Counted from the first letter of the stretch, positions 34,063 through 44,808 are shown. The stretch: 64,000 nt of DNA from Burkholderia arboris (GCF_902499125.1 NZ_CABVPX010000006.1:235761-299760); one strand, 5' to 3'. The notes: generated by a model not told the origin, from the letters alone. A program made the numbers and translations.

Positions 34063-36045
34063 ATGAGATTGCCCCAATTGGGCCGGGTGAGCGTCGGCGC
34101 GCGTCTGGCCGCGCTGGCGTGCGCGCTGGTCGCCCTGCTGTTCACCGTGTTCGCGTGGACGCTCGCTCATTTCGCCGGCCAACAGCTCGCCGAAGAAGCA
34201 CACATGCGGATCGTCGACAAGGAACGGTCGATCCGCGCGATGGTCGACCTGTTCGACAAGGCACTGTCCACCGAAGCCGACCGTTCGATGTCGCTGTTCG
34301 CGAGCTTTCTGCCGGCCGATTTCTCGCTCGACCCGGCGCGCACCGTCGACATCGGCGGCGTCGCCGCGCCAACCCTCTATGCGGGCGGCCAGCCGCTCGA
34401 CCTCGATTACTCGATTCCCGACCAGTTCCTGAAGAAAAGCGGCGCGATCGCGACGATCTTCGCGCGCGACGGCGACGAATTCGTGCGCATCACGACGTCG
34501 CTGAAAAAGCAGGACGGCGCGCGCGCAGTCGGCACGAAGCTCGACCGCGCCGGCCCCGCATACGCGCCGCTCGTCGCCGGGCGCAGCTACACGGGCCTCG
34601 CGAAGCTGTTCGGCCGGCCGTACATCACGCAGTACAAGCCGGTGACCGATGCGACCGGCCGCGTGATCGGCGCGCTGTTCGTCGGCCTCGACATCGGCGC
34701 CGAGCTCAAGCTCGTCGAAGACGGCATCCGTTCGCTGAAGATCGGCGACAACGGGTACTACTTCGTGCTCGATGCGTCGCAGGGCCCGGCGCGCGGCACC
34801 TTCGTCGTGCATCCCGACGCGGCCGGCCAGCCTGCCGACGACGCGCGCGCACCGTACGCGCGCATGCTCGCCGCCGGCGAGGGCCGGCTCGCCTACACGT
34901 CGACCGACCCGGCCGCGCACGACGTCCGGGCGACCGCCAAATTCGTGTCGTTCACGACGATTCCGCAGTGGCAATGGCTCGTCGGCGGCATCGCGCTCGA
35001 CGACGAACTGCTCGCGTCCATGCGCGCCACGCGCAACCACTTCCTGATGATCGGCGCCGTGCTCGTCGCGGCGTTCGCGACGCTGTTCGTCATCGTGGTG
35101 CGCCGCGTCGTGAGCCGGCCGCTCGATGCCGCGGCCCGGGCCTCCGAACGCTATGCGGCGGGCGATCTCAGCTTGCGCATCCGCGACGGCGCGGATGCGC
35201 ACGGCGGCGCCGGCCACGACGAAATCGGCCGGCTCGTGCAGGCGGTCGACGGAATCGGCGACGGCCTCGCGCGGATCGTCGCGCAGGTGCGCAACAGCTC
35301 GGCCGACATCGCGCGCGGCACGGTCGACATCGCGGCCGGCAGCGGCGACATCGCCGCACGGATCGCGACGCAGGCGAGCAGCGTCGAACAGACGGCGGCC
35401 AGCATGGAACAGATCACCGCCGCCGTGCAGCAGAACGCCGAGCATGCGGCGCAGGCCAATGCGCTGGTGGCGGACGCGTCGGCCGCCGCGACGAACGGCG
35501 ACGCCGCGGTGCAGCGCGTGGTCGCGACGATGGACGACATCGGCCGTGCGACGCGCCGGATCGCCGAGATCACCGGCGCGATCGAAGGCATCGCGTTCCA
35601 GACCAACATCCTCGCGCTGAACGCGGCCGTCGAGGCCGCCCGCGCGGGCGAGCACGGCAAGGGCTTCGCGGTGGTCGCGGCCGAAGTGCGCGCGCTCGCG
35701 CAGCGCAGCGCGGCCGCGGTCAAGGAGATCGACACGCTGAGCGCCGAATCGTCGACGACCGTCGAACAGGGTTACCGGATCGCGGACGCCGCGCGCGGCA
35801 CGATGCGCGACATCGTCGCGCGAGTCGACCAGGTCCGCACGCTGATCGGCGAGATCAGCGCCGCATCGCGCGAGCAATCGACCGGCATCGAGCAGGTGAA
35901 CCTGGCCGTCACGCAGATCGGCAACGCGACGCAGCAGAATGCGACGCTGATCTCGGATGCCGAACGCGCGGCCGTCGCGCTGCGCGACCAGGCCGCGCAG
36001 CTGTCGGACGCGGTCAGCGTGTTCCGGCTCGGCCGCGACGCGTAA
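34063..36045 (+). CDS. methyl-accepting chemotaxis protein (Cache sensor)
   Basis: 660 residues. TM1 (about 11-33), a periplasmic Cache-type sensor (about 35-320: [54 protein letters not shown]), TM2 (about 328-350), HAMP (to about 405), then a long signalling coiled coil with the conserved hairpin [43 protein letters not shown] (contained in two helices around the hairpin tip). No C-terminal CheR-tethering pentapeptide; it ends in FRLGRDA. Senses an unknown extracytoplasmic ligand and signals to CheA/CheW. A sigma-28-type promoter upstream links it to the flagellar regulon. Confidence 0.95.
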   Translation: MRLPQLGRVSVGARLAALACALVALLFTVFAWTLAHFAGQQLAEEAHMRIVDKERSIRAMVDLFDKALSTEADRSMSLFASFLPADFSLDPARTVDIGGVAAPTLYAGGQPLDLDYSIPDQFLKKSGAIATIFARDGDEFVRITTSLKKQDGARAVGTKLDRAGPAYAPLVAGRSYTGLAKLFGRPYITQYKPVTDATGRVIGALFVGLDIGAELKLVEDGIRSLKIGDNGYYFVLDASQGPARGTFVVHPDAAGQPADDARAPYARMLAAGEGRLAYTSTDPAAHDVRATAKFVSFTTIPQWQWLVGGIALDDELLASMRATRNHFLMIGAVLVAAFATLFVIVVRRVVSRPLDAAARASERYAAGDLSLRIRDGADAHGGAGHDEIGRLVQAVDGIGDGLARIVAQVRNSSADIARGTVDIAAGSGDIAARIATQASSVEQTAASMEQITAAVQQNAEHAAQANALVADASAAATNGDAAVQRVVATMDDIGRATRRIAEITGAIEGIAFQTNILALNAAVEAARAGEHGKGFAVVAAEVRALAQRSAAAVKEIDTLSAESSTTVEQGYRIADAARGTMRDIVARVDQVRTLIGEISAASREQSTGIEQVNLAVTQIGNATQQNATLISDAERAAVALRDQAAQLSDAVSVFRLGRDA

Positions 36046-36082
36046 CGGACGACGGATGATCGGCCAGGGCCGGGCGCCTCGC

Positions 36083-37735
36083 CTACTTCTTGTCGCCCGC
36101 CAGGTCGATCGCCTTGTCGGAGCCGACCGCATTGCGCAGCTGGAACTTCTGGATCTTGCCGGTCGACGTCTTCGGCAGCTCGCCGAAGCGCACGGCCTTC
36201 GGCACCTTGAAGCCCGCGAGCAGTTGCCGGCAGTGCGCGACGATCTCCTCCTCGGTCGCGCTCGCGCCTTCGCGCAGCTCGACGAACGCGCACGGCACCT
36301 CGCCCCATTTCGGGTCGGGCATCGCGACGACGGCCGCGACGGCGACCGCCGGATGGCGGTACAGCGCGTCCTCGACCTCGATGCTCGAAATGTTCTCGCC
36401 GCCCGAGATGATGATGTCCTTCTTGCGATCCTTGATCCGGATATAGCCATCCGGCATCAGCACCGCGAGATCGCCGGTATGGAACCAGCCGCCGTGGAAC
36501 GCATCGTCGGTCGCCTTCGGGTTCTTCAGGTAGCCCTTCATGCAGATGTTGCCGCGGAACATGATCTCGCCGAGCGTCTCGCCGTCGGCCGGCACCGGCG
36601 CCATCGTGTCGGGATCGAGCACCGTCGCGCCTGCTTCGAGGTGGTAACGCACGCCCTGCCGCGCATTCAGCCGCGCGCGTTCCTCGTCGGACACGGCTTC
36701 CCAGTGCGCCTGCTTCGCGCAGACGGTCGCCGGGCCATACACCTCGGTCAGCCCGTACACGTGCAGCAGGTCGAAACCGATCTCCTTCATCTTCGCGATC
36801 ACGGCCGGCGCGGGCGCCGCGCCCGCGACCATCGCGTGCACCGTATGGTCGATTCCTTCACGGAATTCGGCCGGCGCGTTCGCGATCGCGCTCTGCACGA
36901 TCGGCGCGCCGCAATAATGCGTGATGCGTTCGCGGCGAATCAGGTCGAACACGGTCTTCGCGTCGAACCTGCGCAGGCACACGTTCACGCCCGCGCGCGC
37001 CGCGACGGCCCACGGGAAGCACCAGCCGTTGCAGTGGAACATCGGCAGCGTCCACAGATACACCGCGTGCTTCGGCATGTCCCATTCGAGGAGGTTGCTG
37101 ATCGCCGCGAGATACGCGCCGCGATGGTGGTAGACGACGCCCTTCGGATCGCCGGTCGTGCCGGACGTGTAGTTCAGCGCGATCGCATCCCATTCGTCGG
37201 CGGGCGGCGTCCATGCGTAGTCGGCGTCGCCGCCCGCCAGGAACGCCTCATAGTCGGTCGCGCCCGCGAACCGGTCGGGGTCGGCCGGCATCGCATCGGC
37301 CACGCTGACGATCTTCAGGCCCGGCACCTCGAGCGCCGCGCGATGCGCGAATTCCGCGTATTCGGTGTCGACGATCAGCACCTTCGCCTCGCCGTGACGG
37401 AGCATGAACAGCACCGACGATACGTCGAGGCGCGTGTTGATCGTGTTCAGCACCGCCCCGGCCATCGGCACGCCGAAGTGCGCCTCGACCATCGCCGGGA
37501 TGTTCGGCAGCATCGCCGCGACGGTGTCGCCACGGCCGACGCCAGCCTGCGCGAGCGCGCTCGCCAGCTGCTTCGAACGCGTGTAGGTCTCGCCCCACGT
37601 GCGCCGCACGTCGCCGTGCACGATCGCAAGGCGCGCCCCGTAGACTTCGGCCGTCCGGACCAGGAAGTCGATCGGGGTGAGCGGCACGTAATTGGCGTCG
37701 CGGCGGCCGAGTCCGGCCTCGAACATCTGCGTCAT
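36083..37735 (-). CDS. AMP-forming acyl-CoA synthetase
   Basis: 550 residues of the ANL (acyl-CoA synthetase) superfamily: P-loop YTSGTTGDPKGV, PMFHCNGWCFPW, YGLTEVYGP, GWFHTGDLAVLMPDGYIRIKDRKKD and the C-terminal catalytic Lys in PKTSTGKIQKFQLR. Activates a carboxylic acid to acyl-AMP then acyl-CoA. Resembles the AlkK/medium-chain-like group (GWCFPW is typical), so a medium-chain fatty acid is the best guess. ATG 37735. Divergent from a Crp/Fnr regulator with 168 nt between starts, and convergent with the chemoreceptor gene. Confidence 0.92.
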   Translation of the reverse strand: MTQMFEAGLGRRDANYVPLTPIDFLVRTAEVYGARLAIVHGDVRRTWGETYTRSKQLASALAQAGVGRGDTVAAMLPNIPAMVEAHFGVPMAGAVLNTINTRLDVSSVLFMLRHGEAKVLIVDTEYAEFAHRAALEVPGLKIVSVADAMPADPDRFAGATDYEAFLAGGDADYAWTPPADEWDAIALNYTSGTTGDPKGVVYHHRGAYLAAISNLLEWDMPKHAVYLWTLPMFHCNGWCFPWAVAARAGVNVCLRRFDAKTVFDLIRRERITHYCGAPIVQSAIANAPAEFREGIDHTVHAMVAGAAPAPAVIAKMKEIGFDLLHVYGLTEVYGPATVCAKQAHWEAVSDEERARLNARQGVRYHLEAGATVLDPDTMAPVPADGETLGEIMFRGNICMKGYLKNPKATDDAFHGGWFHTGDLAVLMPDGYIRIKDRKKDIIISGGENISSIEVEDALYRHPAVAVAAVVAMPDPKWGEVPCAFVELREGASATEEEIVAHCRQLLAGFKVPKAVRFGELPKTSTGKIQKFQLRNAVGSDKAIDLAGDKK

Positions 37736-37835
37736 GATCCTGTCTCCCGTGTCCTGTCGACCGGCGTGCATCCACCCCGGATCGTTTTGATGTGGTTCAA
37801 TTGCCGACAGCCTAACGGGCGCTATTGTGAGCCGT

Positions 37836-37853
37836 CTGTCATCGAAACGACAG
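37836..37853. promoter_or_regulatory. dyad CTGTC-N8-GACAG, candidate Crp/Fnr-type site
   Basis: Inverted repeat with five-base arms in the divergent promoter between the acyl-CoA synthetase and Crp/Fnr genes. Crp-family sites are typically 14-22 bp dyads with such arms; no further support. Confidence 0.3.
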
Positions 37854-37903
37854 AGTGCCTTTCGAGCGTTGCGCGTTATCCCTATCCTCGCAAACCCGCA
37901 CCC

Positions 37904-38659
37904 ATGCACGACCAACACGTTGCGCCGCCCGACGCGGCCGCCCACCCGGCCGATACGCTTCCCGAACCCGGCCCGCTTGCGCCGCTGTCGACGCTGTTCG
38001 GCCAGTGCGCATGGTTCCGCACGCTTGCGCCCGAACACCAGGCGCTCGTGCTCGCGCAGTCGCACGTCGAGCAATGCGAGGCCGGCGACGTGATCGCACA
38101 CCGGCTCGCGCCGTCCGAATACTGGATCGGCGTGCACCAGGGGTTGCTGAAGCTCGCGATCTTCAACGTATCGGGTCGCGGCTGCACGTTTTCCGGCGTG
38201 CCGTCGGGCGGCTGGTTCGGCGAAGGCAGCGTGATCAAGCGCGAGCTGCGCAAGTACGAAGTCGTCGCGATCCAGCGCTCGACCGTGCTGTTCGTGCCGG
38301 TCGACACCTTCCATGCGCTGCTCGATACCAGCCTGCCGTTCACGCGTTTCGTGATCCACCAGTTGAACAACCGGATGGGCGAATTCATCGCGTCGATCCA
38401 GAACAGCCGGCTGCTCGACGTCGACGCGCGCGTCGCGCAGGCGCTCGCGCAGCTCTTCAATCCCGACCTGTACCCGGATACCGGCCCGTCGTTGTCGATC
38501 TCGCAGGAGGAACTGGGCATGCTCGTCGGCGTATCGCGGCAGCGGATCAACCAGGCGTTGCAGCAGCTCGAGAAGCTCGGTGCGTTGCGGCTCGCGTACA
38601 ACCAGATCGAGGTCGTCGATCTGGCGGCGCTCGCACGCTTCGGGATGGAGCAGCTTTGA
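37904..38659 (+). CDS. Crp/Fnr-family transcriptional regulator
   Basis: 251 residues. Cyclic-nucleotide-binding-type beta barrel (about 30-165: FRTLAPEHQALVLAQSHVEQCEAGDVIAHRLAPSEYW, GGWFGEGSVIKRELRKYEVVA), dimer helix (FTRFVIHQLNNRMGEFIASIQNSRLLDVDARVAQALAQLF) and HTH (about 200-240: SLSISQEELGMLVGVSRQRINQALQQLEKLGAL). The barrel lacks the Arg/Ser pair that binds cAMP phosphate (GWFGEGSVIK at that site), and no Fnr-type Cys cluster is present, so the effector is unknown. Divergent from the acyl-CoA synthetase, its likely target. Confidence 0.88.
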   Translation: MHDQHVAPPDAAAHPADTLPEPGPLAPLSTLFGQCAWFRTLAPEHQALVLAQSHVEQCEAGDVIAHRLAPSEYWIGVHQGLLKLAIFNVSGRGCTFSGVPSGGWFGEGSVIKRELRKYEVVAIQRSTVLFVPVDTFHALLDTSLPFTRFVIHQLNNRMGEFIASIQNSRLLDVDARVAQALAQLFNPDLYPDTGPSLSISQEELGMLVGVSRQRINQALQQLEKLGALRLAYNQIEVVDLAALARFGMEQL

Positions 38660-38844
38660 ACGCAGCGCGATCAGCGAAACCGTCGCCATCGCGACGCGTG
38701 CATTCCGTCTGCAGAATCGGCGAACCGCTCGCGCCCCCAACCTGACAGTTCCGCCAGTTTCGCGACAGTAACCCGTTCCACGTCGACGCCTATCATTCGG
38801 GTTCCCTTCACCGACGCCTGATCACCGCCTGTCCCGCTGCCTCC

Positions 38845-41800
38845 ATGTGGATCGTCAATCTCGCGCTCAAGCGCCCCTACACGTTCATCGTCATGGCCAT
38901 CATGATCGTGCTGGCCACGCCGCTTGCGCTGATGCGCACACCGGTCGACGTGCTGCCCGCGATCAACATCCCCGTGATCAGCGTGATCTGGAATTACAAC
39001 GGCTTCTCCGCGACGGAGATGACCAGCCGGATCACGTCCGTCCATGAGCGGATCCTGACGACGACCGTCAACAACATCCAGCACGTCGAATCGACGTCGT
39101 TGCCCGGCATCGCGGTCGTGAAGGTGTTCCTGCAGCCGGGCGCGAACGTGCAGACGGCGATCGCGCAGACGGTCTCGTCCGCGCAGGCGATCGTGCGGCA
39201 GATGCCCCAGGGCGCGACGCCGCCGCTCGTGATCACCTATTCGGCGTCGAGCATCCCGGTGATCCAGCTCGGGCTGTCGAGCAAGACGCTCAGCGAACAG
39301 TCGCTCGCCGACATCGCGCTCAACTTCCTGCGGCCGCAACTGATCACGGTGCCGGGCGTGCAGATCCCGTTCCCGTACGGTGGCCGCACGCGCGTGGTCG
39401 CGATCGACCTCGATCCGCAGGCGCTGCTCGCGAAGGGCCTCACGCCGGCCGACATCGTCAACTCGATCAACGCGCAGAACCTCGTGCTGCCGACCGGCAC
39501 CGCGAAGATGGGCCAGACCGAATACCGGATCGACACGAACGCGTCGGCCGACACGATTGCCGACATCAACGACCTGCCGATCCAGACCGTCAACGGCGCG
39601 ACGACCTACCTGCGCGAGGTGGCGTCGGTACGCGACGGCTTCGCGCCGCAGACCAACGTCGTGCGCCAGAACGGCCAGCGCGGCGTGCTCATCTCGATCC
39701 TGAAAAGCGGCGATGCATCGACGCTCAAGGTCGTGTCCGACCTGAAGGCGCTGCTGCCGAAGGTGATCCCGACGCTGCCCGAAGGACTCACGATCACGCC
39801 GCTGTTCGACCAGTCGGTATTCGTCGACGCGGCCGTCCAGGGCGTGATCCACGAAGCGCTGATCGCCGCGGTGCTGACCGCGATGATGATCCTGCTGTTC
39901 CTCGGCAACTGGCGCAGCACGCTGATCATCGCGATCTCGATCCCGCTGTCGATCTTCACGTCGCTGATCGCGCTGTCCGCGCTCGGGGAGACGATCAACA
40001 TCATGACGCTCGGCGGGCTCGCGCTCGCGGTCGGGATCCTGGTGGACGATGCGACCGTCACGATCGAGAACATCGAGCGGCACCTGCATCTCGGCACCAA
40101 TCTGCACGACGCGATCCTCGAAGGCGCCGGCGAGATCGCGGTGCCCGCGTTCGTGTCGACGCTGTGCATCTGCATCGTGTTCGTGCCGATGTTCTTCCTG
40201 ACGGGCGTCGCGCGCTTCCTGTTCGTGCCGCTCGCGGAAGCCGTCGTGTTCGCGATGCTCGCGTCGTACGTGCTGTCGCGCACGCTGGTGCCGACGCTCG
40301 CGATGCTGCTGTTCCGCCCGCAGCAGGCGAGCACCGGCCCCGACCATTCGACGTCGCGGTTCGCGCGCCTCCATCACGCGTTCAACAACGCGTTCGAGCG
40401 GCTGCGTGCGTGGTACATCGTGCTGCTCAGCATCCTGCTCGTGCGCCGCCGCTTCTACGCGATGTGCTTCCTCGGCTTCTGCGTGCTGTCGACGGGCCTG
40501 GTATTCGTGCTCGGCCGCGACTTCTTCCCGAACGCCGATTCCGGCAACATCCGGCTGCACATGCGCGCGCCGACCGGCTTCCGGATCGAGGAAACCGCTC
40601 GCCTCGCCGATCAGGTCGAACGCGTGATCCGCGAAACCGTGCCGCCCGACGAGCTCGGCGCGATCGTCGACAACCTCGGCCTGCCGGTGAGCGGCATCAA
40701 CCTGTCGTACAGCAACGCCGGCACGATCGGCACGCTCGACGGCGAGCTGCTGATCGCGCTGAAGCCCGGCCACCGCGCGACCCAGCACTACGTGCAGACG
40801 CTGCGCGCGCTGCTGCCCCAGCGCTTCCCGGGCGTCGAGTTCTTCTTCCAGCCGTCGGACATCATCACGCAGATCCTCAACTTCGGCCAGCCGGCCGCCA
40901 TCGACGTGCAGGTGCTCGGCAACGATCTCGCGAGTAACATGACTATCGCGAGCAGCCTGATGAAAAAGTTCAGGCAAATCCCCGGCGCCGTCGACGTGCA
41001 CGTGCTGCAACGCAACGACGAGCCGACCCTGCTGGCCGACATGGATCGTACGCGCATGCAGCAGCTCAACCTCTCCGCGCAGAACGTCGCGCAGAACATG
41101 CTGATCTCGCTGTCCGGCAGTTCGCAGACGACGCCGTCGTTCTGGATCAACCCGCGCACCGGCGTCCAGTACCCGCTGCAGATCCAGACCCCGCAATACA
41201 ACATCTCGTCGGTCGACGACCTGCTCGGCACGCCGATCTCGGCGAGCGGCCGCACGGGCATGCCGCTGCAGCTGCTTGGCAACCTGGTGCAGATGCGCAG
41301 CGTCTCCAGCCCGGCGGTGATCACGCACTACAACATCCGCCCGGCGATCGACGTGTACGTGAGCGTCGAGGGGCGCGACCTCGGCGCGGTCGCGGGCGAG
41401 ATCGACCGCATCGTGTCCGACGCGCGCGCGACGCTGCCGCGCGGCACCGACCTGACGATGCGCGGCCAGATCGAGACGATGCGCACGTCGTATATCGGCC
41501 TCGGCGCGGGCGTCGCGATGGCGATCGTGCTCGTCTACCTGCTGATCGTCGTCAATTTCCAGTCGTGGCTCGACCCGCTGATCATCATCAGCGCGATGCC
41601 GGCCGCGCTCGCCGGCATCGCATGGATGCTGTTCATCACCGGCACGCACCTGAGCGTGCCCGCGCTGACCGGCGCGATCATGACGGTCGGCGTCGCGACC
41701 GCGAACAGCATTCTGGTCGTGTCGTTCGCGCGCCAGCGCCTCGCGGCCGGCGCGCCGCCGCTGACCGCCGCGCTGGAAGCCGGCGCGACGCGGATCCGGC

Positions 41801-42012
41801 CGGTGCTGATGACGGCGCTCGCGATGATCATCGGGATGGTGCCGATGGCGCTCGGTCTCGGCGAAGGCGCCGAGCAGAACGCGCCGCTCGGCCGCGCGGT
41901 GATCGGCGGGCTGCTGTTCGCGACCGTTTCGACGTTGCTGTTCGTGCCGCTCGTGTTCGGCGGCGTGCATGCGCGGCTGGCCCGCCGGCGCGCGCGCCGG
42001 GCCGGACACTGA
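38845..42012 (+). CDS. RND efflux pump, inner-membrane subunit
   Basis: 1055 residues, 12 transmembrane helices with two large periplasmic loops (after TM1 and TM7). TM4 has the proton-carrying Asp pair in GGLALAVGILVDDATVTIENIERHL. In TM10 the residue equivalent to AcrB Lys940 is Ala (TVGVATANSILVVSFARQ), so the proton-relay network differs from AcrB-type pumps. First gene of a five-gene operon with adaptor (36 nt downstream), outer-membrane factor, response regulator and sensor kinase. The large antisense reading frame on the minus strand is an artefact of codon bias. Exports an unknown hydrophobic or toxic substrate; similar HAE subclass, not the metal CzcA type. Confidence 0.93.
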   Translation: MWIVNLALKRPYTFIVMAIMIVLATPLALMRTPVDVLPAINIPVISVIWNYNGFSATEMTSRITSVHERILTTTVNNIQHVESTSLPGIAVVKVFLQPGANVQTAIAQTVSSAQAIVRQMPQGATPPLVITYSASSIPVIQLGLSSKTLSEQSLADIALNFLRPQLITVPGVQIPFPYGGRTRVVAIDLDPQALLAKGLTPADIVNSINAQNLVLPTGTAKMGQTEYRIDTNASADTIADINDLPIQTVNGATTYLREVASVRDGFAPQTNVVRQNGQRGVLISILKSGDASTLKVVSDLKALLPKVIPTLPEGLTITPLFDQSVFVDAAVQGVIHEALIAAVLTAMMILLFLGNWRSTLIIAISIPLSIFTSLIALSALGETINIMTLGGLALAVGILVDDATVTIENIERHLHLGTNLHDAILEGAGEIAVPAFVSTLCICIVFVPMFFLTGVARFLFVPLAEAVVFAMLASYVLSRTLVPTLAMLLFRPQQASTGPDHSTSRFARLHHAFNNAFERLRAWYIVLLSILLVRRRFYAMCFLGFCVLSTGLVFVLGRDFFPNADSGNIRLHMRAPTGFRIEETARLADQVERVIRETVPPDELGAIVDNLGLPVSGINLSYSNAGTIGTLDGELLIALKPGHRATQHYVQTLRALLPQRFPGVEFFFQPSDIITQILNFGQPAAIDVQVLGNDLASNMTIASSLMKKFRQIPGAVDVHVLQRNDEPTLLADMDRTRMQQLNLSAQNVAQNMLISLSGSSQTTPSFWINPRTGVQYPLQIQTPQYNISSVDDLLGTPISASGRTGMPLQLLGNLVQMRSVSSPAVITHYNIRPAIDVYVSVEGRDLGAVAGEIDRIVSDARATLPRGTDLTMRGQIETMRTSYIGLGAGVAMAIVLVYLLIVVNFQSWLDPLIIISAMPAALAGIAWMLFITGTHLSVPALTGAIMTVGVATANSILVVSFARQRLAAGAPPLTAALEAGATRIRPVLMTALAMIIGMVPMALGLGEGAEQNAPLGRAVIGGLLFATVSTLLFVPLVFGGVHARLARRRARRAGH

Positions 42013-42048
42013 CTTTCGCCCCACTACCCGGTTGAATTGGTTGAATTC

Positions 42049-43278
42049 ATGGAAGAGAAACATCACAGCTCCGTCGGCATCCAGGTGGACGAACACGGCA
42101 TGCACCTGCCGACGCGCACGTCGGTGTCGCGGCGCGGGCGCATCGTCCTGATCGTGATCGGCGTGCTACTGGCCGCCGGTGCCGCGCGCACGATCGTCGT
42201 CAACGTGCTGAACCGCAACCGGCTCGACGCGGTCGCCGAGCAGAACACGCGCCAGTACGTGAACGTCGTGCATCCGGTCGACGCGGCGACCGGCGGCAAG
42301 CTGACGCTGCCCGGCACGCTGCGCGGCTTCGTGGAGGCGCCGATCTACGCGCGGGCGAACGGCTACGTGCTGCGCTGGCAGGCCGACATCGGCGCGCACG
42401 TGAAGCAGGGGCAAACGCTCGCCGAACTCGACACGCCCGAGCTGAACCAGGAACTTGCGCAGGCCACCGCGCAACGCCAGCAGGCGCAGGCCGCGCTCGC
42501 GCTCGCGAAGACGTCGTTCGACCGCGCACAGCAACTGCGCCAGCGCGATGCCGTGTCGCAGCAGGAACTCGACGACCGGCAAGGCGCGTTCAACCAGGGC
42601 ACCGCGAACCTCGCCGCGGCCGATGCGAACATGCGCCGGCTCACCGAGCTGAAGGGGTTCCAGCGGATCGTCGCGCCGATCGACGGGATCGTCACGCAGC
42701 GCAACGTCGACGTCGGCGATCTCGTCAGCTCCGGCAACGCGGGCCGCTCGCTGTTCACGGTCGTGCAGGCCGACCGGCTGCGCCTGTACGTGCAGGTGCC
42801 GCAGGCCTACGCGCAGCAGGTGAAGGTCGGCCAGCACGTGAGCGTCGCGCAGGCCGAGCTGCCGGGCCGGACCTTCGACGGCACGATCACGCGCACGTCC
42901 GAGGCGATCGACGTCGCGACGCGCTCGCTGCAGAGCGAGATCACGCTGCCGAACCCGGACGGCCGGCTGCTGCCCGGCGCTTACGTGCAGGCCACGCTGC
43001 CGATGACGCCGATCGGCCGCCTGCAGGTGCCGGCCAATACGCTGCTGTTCCGCGGTGAAGGCCCGACCGTCGCGACCGTCGATGCGAACGGGCTGGTCCA
43101 TCTGAAGCAGGTGACGGTCGTGCGCACGATCGGCCAGACGCTCGAAGTCGACGGCCCGCTCACGCCGAACGATCGCCTCGTCGCGAACCCGAGCGACGCG
43201 CTCGCGAACGGCGACAAGGTGGTCGTGCAGGCGCCGCCGGCACAACCCGCCTCTTCCGTCGCGGGAGCCAAGTCGTGA
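42049..43278 (+). CDS. RND adaptor (periplasmic membrane-fusion protein)
   Basis: 409 residues. N-terminal cytoplasmic tail, one anchoring helix (about 26-45, GRIVLIVIGVLLAAGAARTIVV), then lipoyl/beta-barrel/alpha-hairpin order: LRGFVEAPIYARANGYVLRWQADIGAHVKQGQTLAELDTPELNQELAQA (lipoyl half), long coiled hairpin to about 200, IDGIVTQRNVDVGDLVSSGN (second lipoyl half), VGQHVSVAQAELPGRTFDGTITRTSEAIDVATRSLQSEITLPN (barrel). It bridges the pump at 38845 to the outer-membrane factor, whose GTG start overlaps this stop by four bases. No lipobox, so it is anchored by the helix. Confidence 0.93.
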   Translation: MEEKHHSSVGIQVDEHGMHLPTRTSVSRRGRIVLIVIGVLLAAGAARTIVVNVLNRNRLDAVAEQNTRQYVNVVHPVDAATGGKLTLPGTLRGFVEAPIYARANGYVLRWQADIGAHVKQGQTLAELDTPELNQELAQATAQRQQAQAALALAKTSFDRAQQLRQRDAVSQQELDDRQGAFNQGTANLAAADANMRRLTELKGFQRIVAPIDGIVTQRNVDVGDLVSSGNAGRSLFTVVQADRLRLYVQVPQAYAQQVKVGQHVSVAQAELPGRTFDGTITRTSEAIDVATRSLQSEITLPNPDGRLLPGAYVQATLPMTPIGRLQVPANTLLFRGEGPTVATVDANGLVHLKQVTVVRTIGQTLEVDGPLTPNDRLVANPSDALANGDKVVVQAPPAQPASSVAGAKS

Positions 43279-44786
43279 TCGCGATGCGCGCCCGCGTGCG
43301 GCCCGTGGCGCTCGCCGCCGTCGCGGCAGCGGCCCTCGCCGGCTGCGCCGTCGGCCCGGACTACCAGCGCCCGGCCGTCGACACGCCGGCCGCGTGGCGG
43401 CTCGATCCGGCCGATGCGTACTGGCACCCGGCCGCGCCCGCCCGTGCGCCGCTCGATCCGGCATGGTGGAGCGCGTTCGGCGACCCACAGCTCGACGCGC
43501 TGGAAGCCGATGCACTGCGCAACAACCAGAACCTGAAGGCGGTGGCCGCGCGCTACGACCAGGCGAAGGCGACGCTCGCGTCGGTCGCGTCCGCGCAGTA
43601 TCCGGCGGTGGGCCTGAACGCGAGCGGTCAGCGCTTCAAGATCTCCGCCGACCGGCCGCAGACCAATTACGCGACGCAAAGCATGTCGACCGTGCAGAAC
43701 GACATCCAGGTCGGCGCCGCCGTCAGCTACGAGCTCGACCTGTTCGGCCGCGTGCGGCGCAGCGTCGAATCCGCGCAGGCGACCACCGAGCAGGCGCGCG
43801 ACGATTTCGCGAACGCGCGCCTCGTGCTGACCGCCGATCTCGCATCGAGCTATTTCGCGCTGCGCGAGCTCGACAGCGAAATCGACGTCGTCAAGCGCTC
43901 GATCGACCTGCAGCAGAAGGCGCTCGACTACGTGAGCGCGCGCCACGACCTCGGCGCGGTGTCGGGCCTCGATCTGCTGCAGCAACGTTCGCAACTCGAC
44001 GCGACGCGCACGCAGGCGCAGTTGCTGCTCCAGCAGCGCGTGCAGGTCGAAACCGCGATCGCGACGCTGGTCGGCACGCCGGCCCCCGGATTCTCGCTGC
44101 CGCCGCGCGTGGTGCCGATCAATGCGCCGGCGCTGCCGACCGGCATGCCGAGCGACCTGCTGCAGCGGCGGCCCGACGTCGCATCGGCCGAACGCGCGAT
44201 GGCCGCCGCGAACGCGCAGATCGGCGTCGCGCGCGCCGCGTATTTCCCGCGCATCACGCTGTCGCCCGACATCGGCTGGGATGCGACGCGTTTTGCGGGC
44301 CTCTTCACCGTGCCGGCGCTGCTGTGGTCGATCGGCGGGTCGCTCAGCCAGCCGCTGTTCGAAGGCGGCAAGCTGAAGGCCGGCGTCGATTTCGCGCAGG
44401 CCGGCTACGTTGCCGCGCAGGCCAGCTACCGGCAGACCGTGCTCACCGCGTTCCAGGAGGTGCAAAATGCGGTCACGGGCCTGTCGGTCCTCGCCGAAGC
44501 CGCGCAGCAGGCATCGGCGGCCGTCGACGACGCGCGCAAGCTCGTATCGCTCGCGCAAGACCGCTACGCGGGCGGCCTGACGCCGTTCATCGATGTGCTG
44601 ACGGCCCAGCAGCAACTGCTGACGAGCGAGCGCCAGGCCGTGCAGATCCAGGGCCAGCGCGCGGCGCTCGTCGTGTTTCTCGCGAAGGCCCTCGGCGGCG
44701 GCTGGGACGGCGCTGCGACGAACGGCCCCGCGCCGTCCGACGTCGCGGCGGCAGGCCCGCAGCGCACCGCGGGCGTCGGCCCTTAA
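43275..44786 (+). CDS. NodT-family outer-membrane efflux factor
   Basis: 503 residues. Signal peptide with lipobox LAAVAAAALAGC at about 16-25 (Cys25 probable lipidated residue), then the NodT opening AVGPDYQRPAVDTPAAW. Two coiled-coil/beta-barrel TolC repeats: first around NNQNLKAVAARYDQAKATLASV, second around RRPDVASAERAMAAANAQIGVARAAYFPRITLS and QLLTSERQAVQIQGQRAALV. Starts at GTG 43275 (stop/start overlap with the adaptor); ATG 43284 is possible too. Third gene of the RND operon, the exit duct of the pump. Confidence 0.93.
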   Translation: MIAMRARVRPVALAAVAAAALAGCAVGPDYQRPAVDTPAAWRLDPADAYWHPAAPARAPLDPAWWSAFGDPQLDALEADALRNNQNLKAVAARYDQAKATLASVASAQYPAVGLNASGQRFKISADRPQTNYATQSMSTVQNDIQVGAAVSYELDLFGRVRRSVESAQATTEQARDDFANARLVLTADLASSYFALRELDSEIDVVKRSIDLQQKALDYVSARHDLGAVSGLDLLQQRSQLDATRTQAQLLLQQRVQVETAIATLVGTPAPGFSLPPRVVPINAPALPTGMPSDLLQRRPDVASAERAMAAANAQIGVARAAYFPRITLSPDIGWDATRFAGLFTVPALLWSIGGSLSQPLFEGGKLKAGVDFAQAGYVAAQASYRQTVLTAFQEVQNAVTGLSVLAEAAQQASAAVDDARKLVSLAQDRYAGGLTPFIDVLTAQQQLLTSERQAVQIQGQRAALVVFLAKALGGGWDGAATNGPAPSDVAAAGPQRTAGVGP

Positions 44787-44808
44787 CCCGGTTACGCGGA
44801 ATACGAAC

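Noticed and set aside
38671..42105. Very long open frame antisense to the RND pump gene (over 1100 codons)
   Set aside because: It is rich in His/Arg/Asp/Gln with no domain, membrane or motif logic and mirrors the GC-biased third positions of the pump on the other strand; the pump protein is clearly real.
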